Shown here: piece by piece, positions 1-7,175 of the stretch
How positions within the stretch are numbered: position 1 is the first letter of the stretch
Layout: each line of letters starts with the position of its first letter
DNA from: Desulfatibacillum alkenivorans DSM 16219
Lineage (GTDB): Bacteria; Desulfobacterota; Desulfobacteria; Desulfobacterales; Desulfatibacillaceae
Length of the DNA stretch: 64,000 nt
Direction: 5' to 3'
NCBI RefSeq assembly: GCF_900142135.1
Contig: NZ_FQZU01000021.1
Span: forward strand, 1-64,000
Notes under the pieces: model-generated
Told to the model about the DNA's origin: nothing
The model's database searches: none
Seen by the model: the letters and a program-made list of their open reading frames with translations, nothing else
Translations under genes and position numbers: made by a program

Positions 1-2
1 TG

Positions 3-284
3 GGCGTCTATCTGGAACAGGGATATCTGAAGCCGGACAATAATGCGGCGGAAAATGCGATCCGGCCTTTTGTGGTGGGCCGGAAGAATTGGCTTTTTGC
101 GGGATCGCCCCGGGGAGCGGAGGCCAGCGCGTTGTTCTTCAGCCTGATCGAGACGGCCAAGGCCAACGGCCTGGAGCCCTTCGCCTACCTGAAGGTTTTA
201 TTTGAAAGACTCCCCCTGGCGACTTGCCGGGAAGACTACCAAGCCCTCCTGCCAACCCCGGATTTTAACCTCTCCAACGATTGA
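3..284 (+). mobile_element. IS66-family transposase, C-terminal end (5' truncated by window edge)
   Basis: The open frame runs in from the left edge and ends at a TGA at 282-284. The residues include the [20 protein letters not shown] and [15 protein letters not shown] segments, typical of the end of the DDE transposase domain of IS66 TnpC, followed by the short IS66 C-terminal domain (a helical stretch with [10 protein letters not shown]). The visible part is about 93 residues; full TnpC proteins are around 500. TnpA and TnpB, the usual partners, would lie to the left of the window. Since the catalytic residues are mostly outside, I cannot say whether the transposase is intact. The family call is secure. 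Confidence 0.93.
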
Positions 285-300
285 TTCTTATCCCTGCCGG

Positions 301-320
301 GTACTTCTTTGGACGCTTAC
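301..320. repeat. Probable right terminal inverted repeat of the IS66 element
   Basis: The bases at 311-320 read GGACGCTTAC, whose complement GTAAGCGTCC matches the GTAAGCG start typical of IS66-family ends. It lies 36 bases beyond the transposase stop, as expected for the right end. The element would therefore finish at 320, and an 8-base target duplication would begin at 321. The left end is outside the window, so the pair cannot be checked. Confidence 0.7.
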
Positions 321-335
321 TCAGCAACTGAAAAA

Positions 336-647
336 ATGGGTTTCTTTAAAGTCATAACAATTCCATTTTTGGGGCTTATTATAGCTATGCCCGTTTCATT
401 GCTCATTTTCTGTACCTCCCGATCCCGATCCCGCCCACACGAGCCTATGGAAAGCAACCATGGGGAGGATATATCGGAATCAACAAAAGCGCCTCCCTCT
501 GAACTCCAAGGGCTTACTAAATGGATCAAAGAAGAAAAACCCATCAAAAAAAGGGATGATGACCTGATTGACAATAAAATTTTCGCTGATCGAATTGCGG
601 AGCAACTGCAGAAGCCGAAAATTTGGTTTTTTTATTTCCCGGATTGA
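336..647 (+). pseudogene. Membrane-anchored hypothetical protein, N-terminal part of a frameshifted gene
   Basis: I do not recognise this protein. From the ATG at 336 it has a single hydrophobic segment (about residues 6-26, VITIPFLGLIIAMPVSLLIF) followed by a basic and then mixed-charge cytosol-like region, so it is probably a signal anchor. A TTG at 309 would also open the frame, but it lies inside the inferred IS66 end (up to 320). There is no good Shine-Dalgarno before 336. The frame stops at 647 just after a run of seven T (627-633). The next frame is open across that run and continues for 330 codons, so this is most simply the first part of one gene with the CDS at 623-1615. Confidence 0.5.
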
Positions 648-1615
648 AAGAGGAAAAAAACGCCCATGTTCCTCAAGGAGTCGGAGTCAATAAAAACTAT
701 GCTCCAAACTACTGGAACAGGCTGGTCAGGGAACAGGTTTCCGATCAAGACAAAGACCAAAAGATCATGAAAGAAATGGCCGCCTGGAAGGACGGTAAAG
801 AAAACAGACTGGTCGAAAATATTGTGGACGGAAACATTCAGGGTGAGGCTGTGAGCAGGTTTTCCACCCTCTTGGGGGATTACCGGATTTATCGTGATCT
901 TTTCGAGGAATATATATCATATTTACTGGATAAGCAGACAAATCTACATACAGAAATGCGGCCTCGGGGTTTTAATAGCCTTTTCAGGCAGGCGGAAGGG
1001 AGCGATCAATATGATGAAATTCCAGATGGCGATAATTTTCAGGAGATAGTAGCGAAGCTAATTTGTAAATCTTTAAGGCGCTACCCTAAACTTGCCAACT
1101 ACCTGTTGAAAACATGGTGGCCCGAGAAAGACGTGCCTATACCTGGATGGGGATCGGGTGGAAAATGGGCGCAAAAAGTCTGGCAAGCCATGAAGGAGGC
1201 ATATTCAAACGATCCTGACACGCTGCTGAATGCCCTCAGGTCTGGAGCGCCCCCGGACCTATTCAACATTATGAACCGGCTGTGCAACCAGCCAGGCTTA
1301 TTGTGGCAAACGAGTGTGGATGACTGGAAATGGCTGGCCACTGTTTTGGTTAAAGCATCGGAAATCGACATAACCAGTGCAGCGGCAAGAATCGCCATCT
1401 TAATAGAAGAGGTTGAAAAAAACGGCAATACAGACACCGAGAAAACATGGGTTACGCGTCTTTTTGAAAATGAGGACCCAGAACTCAAAGAAGGGGGAGA
1501 GAGGCTATTGGACAAGGGCCTTCAATTACTTAAAAATCGGAGCGCCAATGAAACCAAAAGACTGAAAATGTTGGGTTTCGCAAGCTCTACCCAACCTACG
1601 TCTTATCCCGATTAA
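623..1615 (+). pseudogene. Hypothetical protein, C-terminal part of a frameshifted gene
   Basis: This is an unrecognised soluble, charged, Trp-rich and mostly helical-looking protein of up to 330 residues. The only start near its beginning is a TTG at 623 with no ribosome binding site, lying inside the preceding frame. One extra T in the T7 run at 627-633 would fuse 336-647 to this frame and give one membrane-anchored protein of about 425 residues. Sequencing error, a genuine mutation after the IS66 insertion, or -1 slippage on the T run are all possible. The gene ends with TAA at 1615 and is followed by an AT-rich gap before convergent genes. No domain is assigned. Confidence 0.5.
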
Positions 1616-1675
1616 ACAGATTGATTTGATAAAATTTTGAACCAAACATCGCCCTCCAGTTTTCGCAAAAAAAAA

Positions 1676-2212
1676 TCATCCCAAACAAATAAGGATGAAT
1701 TCCTCTTCCATGGCTTTGCGGTGGAATTTGATGGAGGAGACGGCGGCGGCCAGGGTCTGTTTTATGCGGGCGGGCGTGCGGGAGAGGCGCAAGGTCTGGG
1801 GCGGGCAGAAATACCAGAAGCACACAAAGGGCCGGGACAAACGGTCCAGGGTGCAGCCCCTTCGCCCTAAGAAAGCGCACGGCCCTTCCATATGGGACCG
1901 CAACTGCCTTGGGGGGCCGGAAATTCCTTCCAGATGCAAAAACAGCAGGTCCGGAAAATCCAGCCACACCTTGGCGTGAGCGCAGCACGGGTCCGGGCAA
2001 TGGGGGCAGGTTTTCAGGCAGAGATCCTGGGTTTGGGAGGCGGTGGACTCCAGAAGACGGCGAATTTCAGCCGAATGGGCTTTGGCCCCGCTTAACGCGG
2101 GGCCGTGCTTGCTTATGATACGGCGCAGGGCAGCGTTGGCTTCCTCCCAGAGGGCGGGATCCGCCCAGGGAATGACGGGGACCGCCCCCGGCGCTTTCGG
2201 CTTACCGGCCAT
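1676..2212 (-). CDS. YkgJ-like cysteine-cluster protein (putative Zn/Fe-chelating)
   Basis: This 178-residue protein has its cysteines in two groups: CPHCPDPCC in the middle, and CAFLGRRGC followed by RPFVCFWYFC near the C-terminal third. This spacing, with the 'GC-x(n)-RP-x2-C' element, resembles the YkgJ/CxxCxxCC family thought to bind zinc or iron. No function is established for the family. I chose the ATG at 2212, which overlaps the end of the upstream synthetase gene by 11 bases. A longer frame to 2308 would run through that gene and begins with low-complexity sequence. The overlap implies translational coupling in a two-gene operon. Confidence 0.65.
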   Translation of the reverse strand: MAGKPKAPGAVPVIPWADPALWEEANAALRRIISKHGPALSGAKAHSAEIRRLLESTASQTQDLCLKTCPHCPDPCCAHAKVWLDFPDLLFLHLEGISGPPRQLRSHMEGPCAFLGRRGCTLDRLSRPFVCFWYFCPPQTLRLSRTPARIKQTLAAAVSSIKFHRKAMEEEFILICLG

Positions 2213-3608
2213 TGCTCCACTTGAGGATGGAGGACGCGGCGTACACGCAATCCTGAATGGTGTTGAAGACGGCCAGGCCCCCTTCCCGGAACAGGGAGAA
2301 CATTTCAATGCGCACCTTTTCCATTTCCAGGACGTTTTCCGCGAATTTGGACAAAATGGGGATCACCGGCTTTTTCATTTTCGCCGCGGTTTCCAGGATG
2401 ATCTGGGGGCCGGTGGAAGCCAAATGCGGCGCAAAGGACGTGATGAAGTCCAGGGAGAAATAGGGCATGATCACGTCGATGTTTTCGTCCTGATCCATGG
2501 CCAGCATGGTGTGGGCCATGATGGAAAAGTCGAAGCCGAAGGCGCCCAGGTCCACGGGGTTGGCCGTGGAGGTGTTCACGTTGGCGATTTTTTCCGCAAT
2601 GCGGTCCTGGACGGCCTGGGACAGGACGGGCATTTCCAGCCCCACCCTGGCGGCCAGGTCGGTGAAGCACACGGAGGTTCCTCCGCCGGCGCCCAGAAAG
2701 CCCACCCGGTTTCCCTTGGGAAGACGGCTGGAGGTGGCCAGCATCATGAGGTCCATCATCTGCTCGAAAGTGTCTACAATAATGCCGCCTTTTTGGTTTA
2801 CGGCCGAAGAAAAAATTTTAAAATCCCCGGCCATGGCGCCCGTATGGCTGGCCGCGGCCTTGGCGCCGCGCTTGGTGCTGCCGCCTTTGAGCATAATCAC
2901 CGGCTTGGAGGCCGTGGTTTTTCCCAGGGCTTCCAAAAAGGCGGGGCCGTTTTTCACGTCTTCCACATAAATCGCAGCCGCCTCGATTTCCGGGTCCTCG
3001 GCGAAATAAGCCAGAAAATCCTCTAATTTCAGGTCCGCCTGGTTTCCGTAGGATACGGCCTTGTTCAGCCGGATCTTGCGGGAGCCGGACATACGCACGA
3101 AGTTGTCGCTCACCCCGCCGGACTGGCCCAAAAAGCCCACGTTGCCCTTTCCGTTGGGTTTGAACTCCATGTTAAAGGTAATGCGGGATTCGGCGCACAG
3201 AACGCCTATGCAGTTGGGCCCCACCAAGCGCACGTTGGACGCCCGGGCGGTTTCCACCAGTTCCTTTTCCAACTCCATATTGCCCACTTCGGAAAATCCC
3301 GAGGTGAAAAAATGCACGAAGGGCGCCCCGTTCCTCCCCGCCGCCTTGACCGTGTCTATGGCGAAGCGGGCTGGAATCTGGGCGATCACCAAATCCACGG
3401 TCTCGGGCACGTCGTCCAAAGAGGGATAAGCCTTTACTCCGGAGATTTCCGCGTGGGCCGGATTGACCGGATACAAGGCTCCCGCATATTCCATAAACTG
3501 CAAAAACTGAAAAAACGGCATCTTTCCGCCGTCAAATCCAGGAGAAGCGCCTACAACGGCGATTTTTTCGGGATAAAACAACTTTCGCAAATCCATAAAT
3601 CTTTCCAT
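2202..3608 (-). CDS. Acetate/acyl-CoA ligase (ADP-forming) alpha-subunit-like protein
   Basis: The 468 residues show a CoA-binding Rossmann domain at the N-terminus (KIAVVGASP), the GPNCIGV and GQSGGVSD segments of the succinyl-CoA-ligase-like domains, and SHTGAMAG with the phospho-accepting histidine at about residue 255. This is the alpha-subunit architecture of NDP-forming acyl-CoA synthetases, which interconvert an acyl-CoA plus ADP and phosphate with the acid plus ATP. The ATP-grasp beta part is not in the polypeptide and no separate beta gene is nearby, so it either partners in trans or has diverged. An in-frame ATG at 3596 (MDLRKLFYP) is an equally good start. It is followed by the cysteine-cluster gene, overlapping by 11 bases. 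Confidence 0.8.
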   Translation of the reverse strand: MERFMDLRKLFYPEKIAVVGASPGFDGGKMPFFQFLQFMEYAGALYPVNPAHAEISGVKAYPSLDDVPETVDLVIAQIPARFAIDTVKAAGRNGAPFVHFFTSGFSEVGNMELEKELVETARASNVRLVGPNCIGVLCAESRITFNMEFKPNGKGNVGFLGQSGGVSDNFVRMSGSRKIRLNKAVSYGNQADLKLEDFLAYFAEDPEIEAAAIYVEDVKNGPAFLEALGKTTASKPVIMLKGGSTKRGAKAAASHTGAMAGDFKIFSSAVNQKGGIIVDTFEQMMDLMMLATSSRLPKGNRVGFLGAGGGTSVCFTDLAARVGLEMPVLSQAVQDRIAEKIANVNTSTANPVDLGAFGFDFSIMAHTMLAMDQDENIDVIMPYFSLDFITSFAPHLASTGPQIILETAAKMKKPVIPILSKFAENVLEMEKVRIEMFSLFREGGLAVFNTIQDCVYAASSILKWSNGR

Positions 3609-3782
3609 TCCTATAACGTACTAAAAATATGCTCTTTAATGCTCACGCCTCTTATACTTTGAATATTTCCGCTAAAAATTCAAAGCAGGGGAGAAACATG
3701 ACGCAGGGCGCCCCGCCTGTCAAGGAGCTTTTTTCCGGGCAAGGGTCCGGAAAAATATTTTTAGGGGGGGTGAAAAAAAATA

Positions 3783-3812
3783 TTGACACAATTGTTTATT
3801 AAGTAGTACACA
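3783..3812 (+). promoter_or_regulatory. Candidate promoter for the R-body genes
   Basis: TTGACA at 3783-3788 is a perfect sigma-70-type -35 box preceded by an A-rich tract. The best -10 I can find is TACACA at 3807-3812 with an 18-base spacer, which is poor. The -35 is convincing, the -10 is not, so an activator may be needed or the true start may lie elsewhere. Confidence 0.4.
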
Positions 3813-3816
3813 CTAC
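3803..3816. promoter_or_regulatory. Inverted repeat overlapping the candidate -10 (possible operator)
   Basis: GTAGT-ACAC-ACTAC is a perfect 5-base inverted repeat with a 4-base spacer. It covers the candidate -10 region of the R-body promoter, where a repressor site would be expected. Such a short palindrome can occur by chance. Confidence 0.3.
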
Positions 3817-3931
3817 TCAAATGCGATCCACCAATCGAGTTTTTGCAGCGTGCACCGGGGCCGGACGCCTTTCTCATCCCAAGGCGCCCGGGCCTTTTTA
3901 AGCAGCGTAACATCACAACAAGGAGGGCGAC

Positions 3932-4201
3932 ATGGCATTTCCCACGTCAGTCAACAATCAAATCACGGACGCCGTCACCCAGGCCAACGTCAAGGTTCTG
4001 GGCGACGCCCCGGCCGTGGCCATGGGCAACCTGTACCAGGCGACCGCCCAGGCCCTGGCCAACGCGGCTCACAACGCCACCACCAGCCAACAGCAAACCA
4101 ACGTGACGGCGCAGGCCGCCACCACCCAGGGGGTCGCTTTGCTGTACTCCCTCAACACGGCCACAGCAGGCATTGCAACGGTCAAGGTGCTTGGCGCCTG
4201 A
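3932..4201 (+). CDS. rebB: RebB-family R-body protein, copy 1
   Basis: This 89-residue protein belongs to the RebB ('killing trait') family, the structural subunits of R-bodies, coiled protein ribbons best known from Caedibacter. Visible hallmarks are the N-terminal VNNQITDAVTQ, the central PAVAMGNLYQ, the small-residue helix ALANAAHNA, a QQQ, and the TAQAATTQGVALLYSL tail. It has no cysteine and no signal peptide. The start has a very strong Shine-Dalgarno (AAGGAGG). It is the first of seven closely related tandem copies and differs from copy 3 at only six positions. Ribbon assembly in the cytoplasm is the family role; it is not shown here. Confidence 0.9.
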   Translation: MAFPTSVNNQITDAVTQANVKVLGDAPAVAMGNLYQATAQALANAAHNATTSQQQTNVTAQAATTQGVALLYSLNTATAGIATVKVLGA

Positions 4202-4232
4202 TCCCTAACCCACATGTGAAAGGAGCGAGCCA

Positions 4233-4502
4233 ATGGCATTTCCGACTTCAGTAAACAATCAGATCACGGATTCGGTCACCCAGTCCAACACCAAGGTTTT
4301 GGGCGACGCCCCGGCCGTGGCCATGGGCAACCTGTACCAGGCCAGCGCCCAGGCTTTGGGCAACTCGGCCCATAACGCCGCCACCAGCCAGCAGCAGACC
4401 AACGTGACGGCCCAGGCGGCCACCACCATGGGCGTGGCCATTCTGTATTCCCTGGATACGGCTTCCGCGGGCATCGCCACCACAAAGGTGCTTGGCGCAT
4501 AG
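4233..4502 (+). CDS. rebB: RebB-family R-body protein, copy 2
   Basis: This is an 89-residue RebB paralogue with the same landmarks as copy 1 (VNNQITDSVTQ, GDAPAVAMGNLYQ, TAQAATTMGVA) and no cysteine. The 31-base spacer from copy 1 contains AAAGGAG, a good ribosome binding site. Its differences from copies 1 and 3 cluster in the middle (ASAQALGNSAHNA), while the N-terminal 35 residues are nearly the same, as expected after local gene conversion. It is presumably a structural ribbon subunit co-transcribed with its neighbours. Confidence 0.9.
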   Translation: MAFPTSVNNQITDSVTQSNTKVLGDAPAVAMGNLYQASAQALGNSAHNAATSQQQTNVTAQAATTMGVAILYSLDTASAGIATTKVLGA

Positions 4503-4548
4503 TCCTGGGTCCGCGCTGTTTTTCACCTATTAGGAAAGGAGCAAGGAC

Positions 4549-4818
4549 ATGGCATTTCCCACGTCAGTCAACAACCAGATTACGGATTCAGTCACTCAAG
4601 CCAACGTCAAGGTTTTGGGAGACGCTCCGGCCGTGGCCATGGGCAATTTGTACCAGGCCACCGCCCAGGCCCTGGCCAACGCGGCTCATAACGCCACAAC
4701 CAGCCAGCAGCAGACCAATGTGACGGCTCAGGCCGCCACGACCATGGGCGTTGCGACCCTGTATTCTCTGGACACGGCCACAGCAGGCGTGGCCACCACC
4801 AAGGTTCTCGGCGCCTAA
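4549..4818 (+). CDS. rebB: RebB-family R-body protein, copy 3
   Basis: This 89-residue RebB paralogue is almost the same as copy 1 in the first 65 residues and then follows copy 2 (TTMGVA, YSLDTA). It therefore looks like a mosaic of its two neighbours. It lacks cysteine and is preceded by AAAGGAG. The 46-base gap before it contains no terminator, so it should be part of the same transcript. Confidence 0.9.
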   Translation: MAFPTSVNNQITDSVTQANVKVLGDAPAVAMGNLYQATAQALANAAHNATTSQQQTNVTAQAATTMGVATLYSLDTATAGVATTKVLGA

Positions 4819-4841
4819 GGCCCGATGAAAGGAGCTAAATC

Positions 4842-5126
4842 ATGGCGTTTCCCACTTCTGTGAACACCATGATCACAGATTCCATCACCCAGGCTAACCT
4901 GGAGGTGCTGGGAGGGTCCCCGGCCATGGCTATGGCCAATTTGTTCATGACCATCTCCCATGCCTTGGGCAATGCAGCGCACAACGCCACCTATTCGCAG
5001 CAGCAAACCAATCTGACCGCCCAGGCCGCCACCACGCAGGGAATAGCCACCTTGTTCTGCCTGGAGACGGCCGCCACCGGCCTGGCCACAACGTCGATTA
5101 TGGGGGCCGGTCAAACCACATCGTGA
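4842..5126 (+). CDS. rebB: RebB-family R-body protein, copy 4 (cysteine class)
   Basis: This 94-residue RebB paralogue is clearly different from copies 1-3. It has LEVLGGSPAMAMANLFM and an LFCLETA motif that places one cysteine where copies 1-3 have serine, and its C-terminus is extended (MGAGQTTS). A GAAAGGAG ribosome binding site precedes it by a short gap. Together with copies 6 and 7 it defines a second, one-cysteine class within the array. Confidence 0.9.
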   Translation: MAFPTSVNTMITDSITQANLEVLGGSPAMAMANLFMTISHALGNAAHNATYSQQQTNLTAQAATTQGIATLFCLETAATGLATTSIMGAGQTTS

Positions 5127-5139
5127 AAGGAACTGAATC

Positions 5140-5412
5140 ATGGCGTTTCCCACTTCTGTCAATGATCAAGTCACGGACTCCATCACCCAGGCCAACGTGG
5201 AGGTGGTAGGCTCCTCCCCGGCCGTGGCCATGGGAAATTTTTATCAGTCCAACAGCCAGGCTTTGGGCAATGCGGCCCATAACTCCACGGTCAGCCAGCA
5301 GCAGACCAACGTGACGGCCCAGGCGGCCACCACGCAGGGGGTGGCGTTGCTTTACTCCCTGAACACGGCGACTGCGGGAGTGGCGACCACCAAGGTCCTG
5401 GACAGCATTTAG
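5140..5412 (+). CDS. rebB: RebB-family R-body protein, copy 5
   Basis: This 90-residue RebB paralogue combines a VEVVGSSPAVAMGNFYQ centre with a cysteine-free tail like that of copy 1 (GVALLYSLNTATAG), ending VLDSI. At nucleotide level its first codons match copy 4 (ATGGCGTTTCCCACTTCTGT), whereas its tail matches copy 1, again a mosaic pattern. The gap from copy 4 is only 13 bases and carries AAAGGA. Confidence 0.9.
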   Translation: MAFPTSVNDQVTDSITQANVEVVGSSPAVAMGNFYQSNSQALGNAAHNSTVSQQQTNVTAQAATTQGVALLYSLNTATAGVATTKVLDSI

Positions 5413-5437
5413 GAGCAGTTTAGAAAGGAGTTGAACA

Positions 5438-5707
5438 ATGGCATTTCCCACATCCGTCAACAACCAGATAACGGACTCGGTCACCCAGTCCAACGTGGAG
5501 GTGGTGGCGGCTTCTCCGGCCATGGCCATGGGAAACCTGTTTATGAGCGCCTCCCAGGCCCTTGGAAACGCGGCCCACAACGCCGCAACCAGCCAGCAGC
5601 AGACCAATGTGACAGCCCAGGCGGCCACCACCCAAAGCGTGTCCACCCTGTTCTGTCTGGACACCGCAAGCGCGGGTTTGGCCGCCATCAAGATTTTGGG
5701 GCAATAG
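5438..5707 (+). CDS. rebB: RebB-family R-body protein, copy 6 (cysteine class)
   Basis: This 89-residue RebB paralogue has VEVVAASPAMAMGNLFM in the centre and the LFCLDTA tail with one cysteine. It is preceded by AAAGGAG. Its first 50 or so bases are the same as those of copy 7 apart from a silent change, so these two appear to be the most recent duplication or have been homogenised. Confidence 0.9.
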   Translation: MAFPTSVNNQITDSVTQSNVEVVAASPAMAMGNLFMSASQALGNAAHNAATSQQQTNVTAQAATTQSVSTLFCLDTASAGLAAIKILGQ

Positions 5708-5723
5708 AAAAAGGAGGTAAGTC

Positions 5724-6026
5724 ATGGCATTTCCCACATCCGTCAACAACCAGATAACGGATTCGGTCACCCAGTCCAATACCGAGGTGGTGGGCAGTTC
5801 TCCGGCCATGGGCATGGGCAACCTTTTTATGGCCACGTCCCAGGCTTTGAGCAATGCGGCGCACAACGCCGCTTCGGGCCAGCAGCAGTCCAATGTGACG
5901 GCTCAGGCGGCCACCACCCAGAGCGTATCCACCCTGTTCTGCCTGGACACCGCAGCCACGGGCTCCGCCACCATGAAGGTGTTGGACGGCATAGGCGGGT
6001 CCGGCAACGACCATGGAGGCCTGTAA
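5724..6026 (+). CDS. rebB: RebB-family R-body protein, copy 7 (cysteine class, extended tail)
   Basis: This 100-residue RebB paralogue has the one-cysteine LFCLDTA tail and a C-terminal extension rich in Gly, Asp and His (GIGGSGNDHGGL). The 16-base gap after copy 6 contains AAAAAGGAGG. It closes the run of seven canonical copies; the copies that follow are much more divergent. The flexible tail might cap or modify the ribbon edge, but nothing in the sequence proves that. Confidence 0.88.
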   Translation: MAFPTSVNNQITDSVTQSNTEVVGSSPAMGMGNLFMATSQALSNAAHNAASGQQQSNVTAQAATTQSVSTLFCLDTAATGSATMKVLDGIGGSGNDHGGL

Positions 6027-6081
6027 CCCGAAACGCAATCCCGCCAGCCGCCGCATAAAGGCGGGTTAGGAGGGCTGGGCC

Positions 6082-6312
6082 ATTAGCACTGTCAATTCCC
6101 AGATAACCGACGCCGTGGTTCAGGCCGATGTTATGAGCGTGGGCATGGCGCCTTCGGCTTCCATGTCCATGGTCTACACGGTCATGGCCCAGACCATCGG
6201 CATGGTCATGCACAACGGCGCTGAAACCCAGCACGGCATGCAGCAGATCGCCGCAGCGGCGACCACTCAGACATGCGCCATGATTCTTGCCCTGGGCGCG
6301 GCCGGCCAATAA
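6082..6312 (+). CDS. Short divergent RebB-family protein, apparently initiated at ATT
   Basis: This 76-residue protein keeps the family N-terminus (STVNSQITDAVVQ), a Met-rich centre (MAPSASMSMVYTVMAQT) and a TTQTC tail. No ATG, GTG or TTG precedes the conserved segment: the frame is closed by TAG at 6067-6069. The strong Shine-Dalgarno AGGAGGG at 6068-6074 sits seven bases before ATT at 6082, which gives exactly the N-terminus seen in the other copies. The only conventional alternative, GTG at 6115, would remove the conserved VNSQITDAV. Initiation at ATT is rare (infC is the classic case) and usually weak, so this subunit may be made at low level. Confidence 0.75.
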   Translation: MSTVNSQITDAVVQADVMSVGMAPSASMSMVYTVMAQTIGMVMHNGAETQHGMQQIAAAATTQTCAMILALGAAGQ

Positions 6313-6349
6313 GGCGGATAATGGGCGGAGAAAGGAAGGGAGATAAACC

Positions 6350-6712
6350 ATGGGCAACGCGAATCAATTGAATCCTCAGGTTAACAATGCCTTGGGCGTG
6401 GCCCGGGATTTCACCATGTGCGCCAAAGTGGTGATGGTGGAAGGACAGGGCAAAGCCTATCAGTCCGCGGCCCAATCCGTGGCCATCGCGGTCCAGGACG
6501 CCACGGATTATTTGCGCAACATCAGCACGGCCGCCGCCACGGCCCAGGGCGTGGCCATGGCCAAAATCCTGGAAAACGTGGCCGAGGCCGGGGATTATGA
6601 ACCCGTCTTTGATAAGGCGAAATCCATGGTGGAGGCCGCGGCGACGCTATTAACGACCGTAGGGAATAACGGCAAGACAGCTTTGTCAGGATTTGAGCCT
6701 GGGAACAGCTGA
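6350..6712 (+). CDS. Divergent RebB-domain protein (120 residues)
   Basis: The protein aligns with the canonical copies through LNPQVNNAL at the N-terminus and AYQSAAQSVAIAVQDATDY then TAAATAQGVAMAKIL in the centre. The AHNA/QQQ segment is replaced by QDATDYLRN. It has a 40-residue acidic C-terminal extension absent from the short copies. A GAAAGGAAGGGAG ribosome binding site lies before the ATG. With the next gene it forms a distinct sub-class that may correspond to a larger subunit or an assembly factor; the R-body systems studied also need non-identical Reb proteins. Confidence 0.75.
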   Translation: MGNANQLNPQVNNALGVARDFTMCAKVVMVEGQGKAYQSAAQSVAIAVQDATDYLRNISTAAATAQGVAMAKILENVAEAGDYEPVFDKAKSMVEAAATLLTTVGNNGKTALSGFEPGNS

Positions 6713-6752
6713 GCCGCCCTGCTTCAACAAGCCTAAGACAGAGGACGGACCA

Positions 6753-7103
6753 ATGCCGGATAATGTGAATCCCCAGGTTACCGACGCGCTGACCCAACTG
6801 CAGTCAGCAACCATGGATCCTGGCGTGGTGGTCATGGAAGGCAAGGGAAAGGCCTTTCAGTCCATTTCCCAGTCCATGGCCATAGCAATCCAGGACGCGG
6901 TGGATTACATGCGCAACGTTTCCACCATGAGCGCCACCGCCCAGGGCGTGGCCATGGCCAAATTTCTGGAAACCAAAAACCAGGACTACCTGGACAAGGC
7001 CCTGAAAGACGCCATTGACATGGCGGCAAACGCCGCCGATTCCTTTGGCAAGATAAGCGCCAGCGCCAAAGAGGTCTTAGGCGACTTCGACCCAGCATCC
7101 TAA
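6753..7103 (+). CDS. Divergent RebB-domain protein (116 residues)
   Basis: This is a sister of the preceding gene: VNPQVTDALTQ, then GKAFQSISQSMAIAIQDAVDYMRN and SATAQGVAMAKFL, then an alternating-charge C-terminal helix. The ATG at 6753 restores the family N-terminus. An upstream GTG at 6693 would overlap the previous gene and add a Pro/Lys-rich stretch unlike any other copy. Spacing and direction place it in the same operon. Confidence 0.75.
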   Translation: MPDNVNPQVTDALTQLQSATMDPGVVVMEGKGKAFQSISQSMAIAIQDAVDYMRNVSTMSATAQGVAMAKFLETKNQDYLDKALKDAIDMAANAADSFGKISASAKEVLGDFDPAS

Positions 7104-7175
7104 AGGCGGACTCCTCTTAAGCCTTTAAGCCGCACGCTTATGACGACATAAGCCCCCGGCGCGGGAGGTGAGGAT

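Larger units (their letters stand above)
3609..3931. other. Divergent intergenic region upstream of the R-body locus
   Basis: This 323-base gap lies between the synthetase gene (leftward) and the first rebB copy (rightward). It contains an A-rich stretch at about 3773-3780, the TTGACA box at 3783, the GTAGT/ACTAC inverted repeat at 3803-3816, and a strong ribosome binding site AAGGAGG just before 3932. No coding sequence is evident. Confidence 0.6.

Noticed and set aside
2043-3026. Long rightward reading frame opposite the acyl-CoA synthetase-like gene
   Set aside because: It is the complement of a clearly recognised synthetase gene; its Gly/His-rich composition is that of an antisense shadow.
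3932-6026. Regular ~300-base repetition considered as a CRISPR or satellite array
   Set aside because: The repeated units are complete genes with ribosome binding sites, not short repeats with unique spacers.
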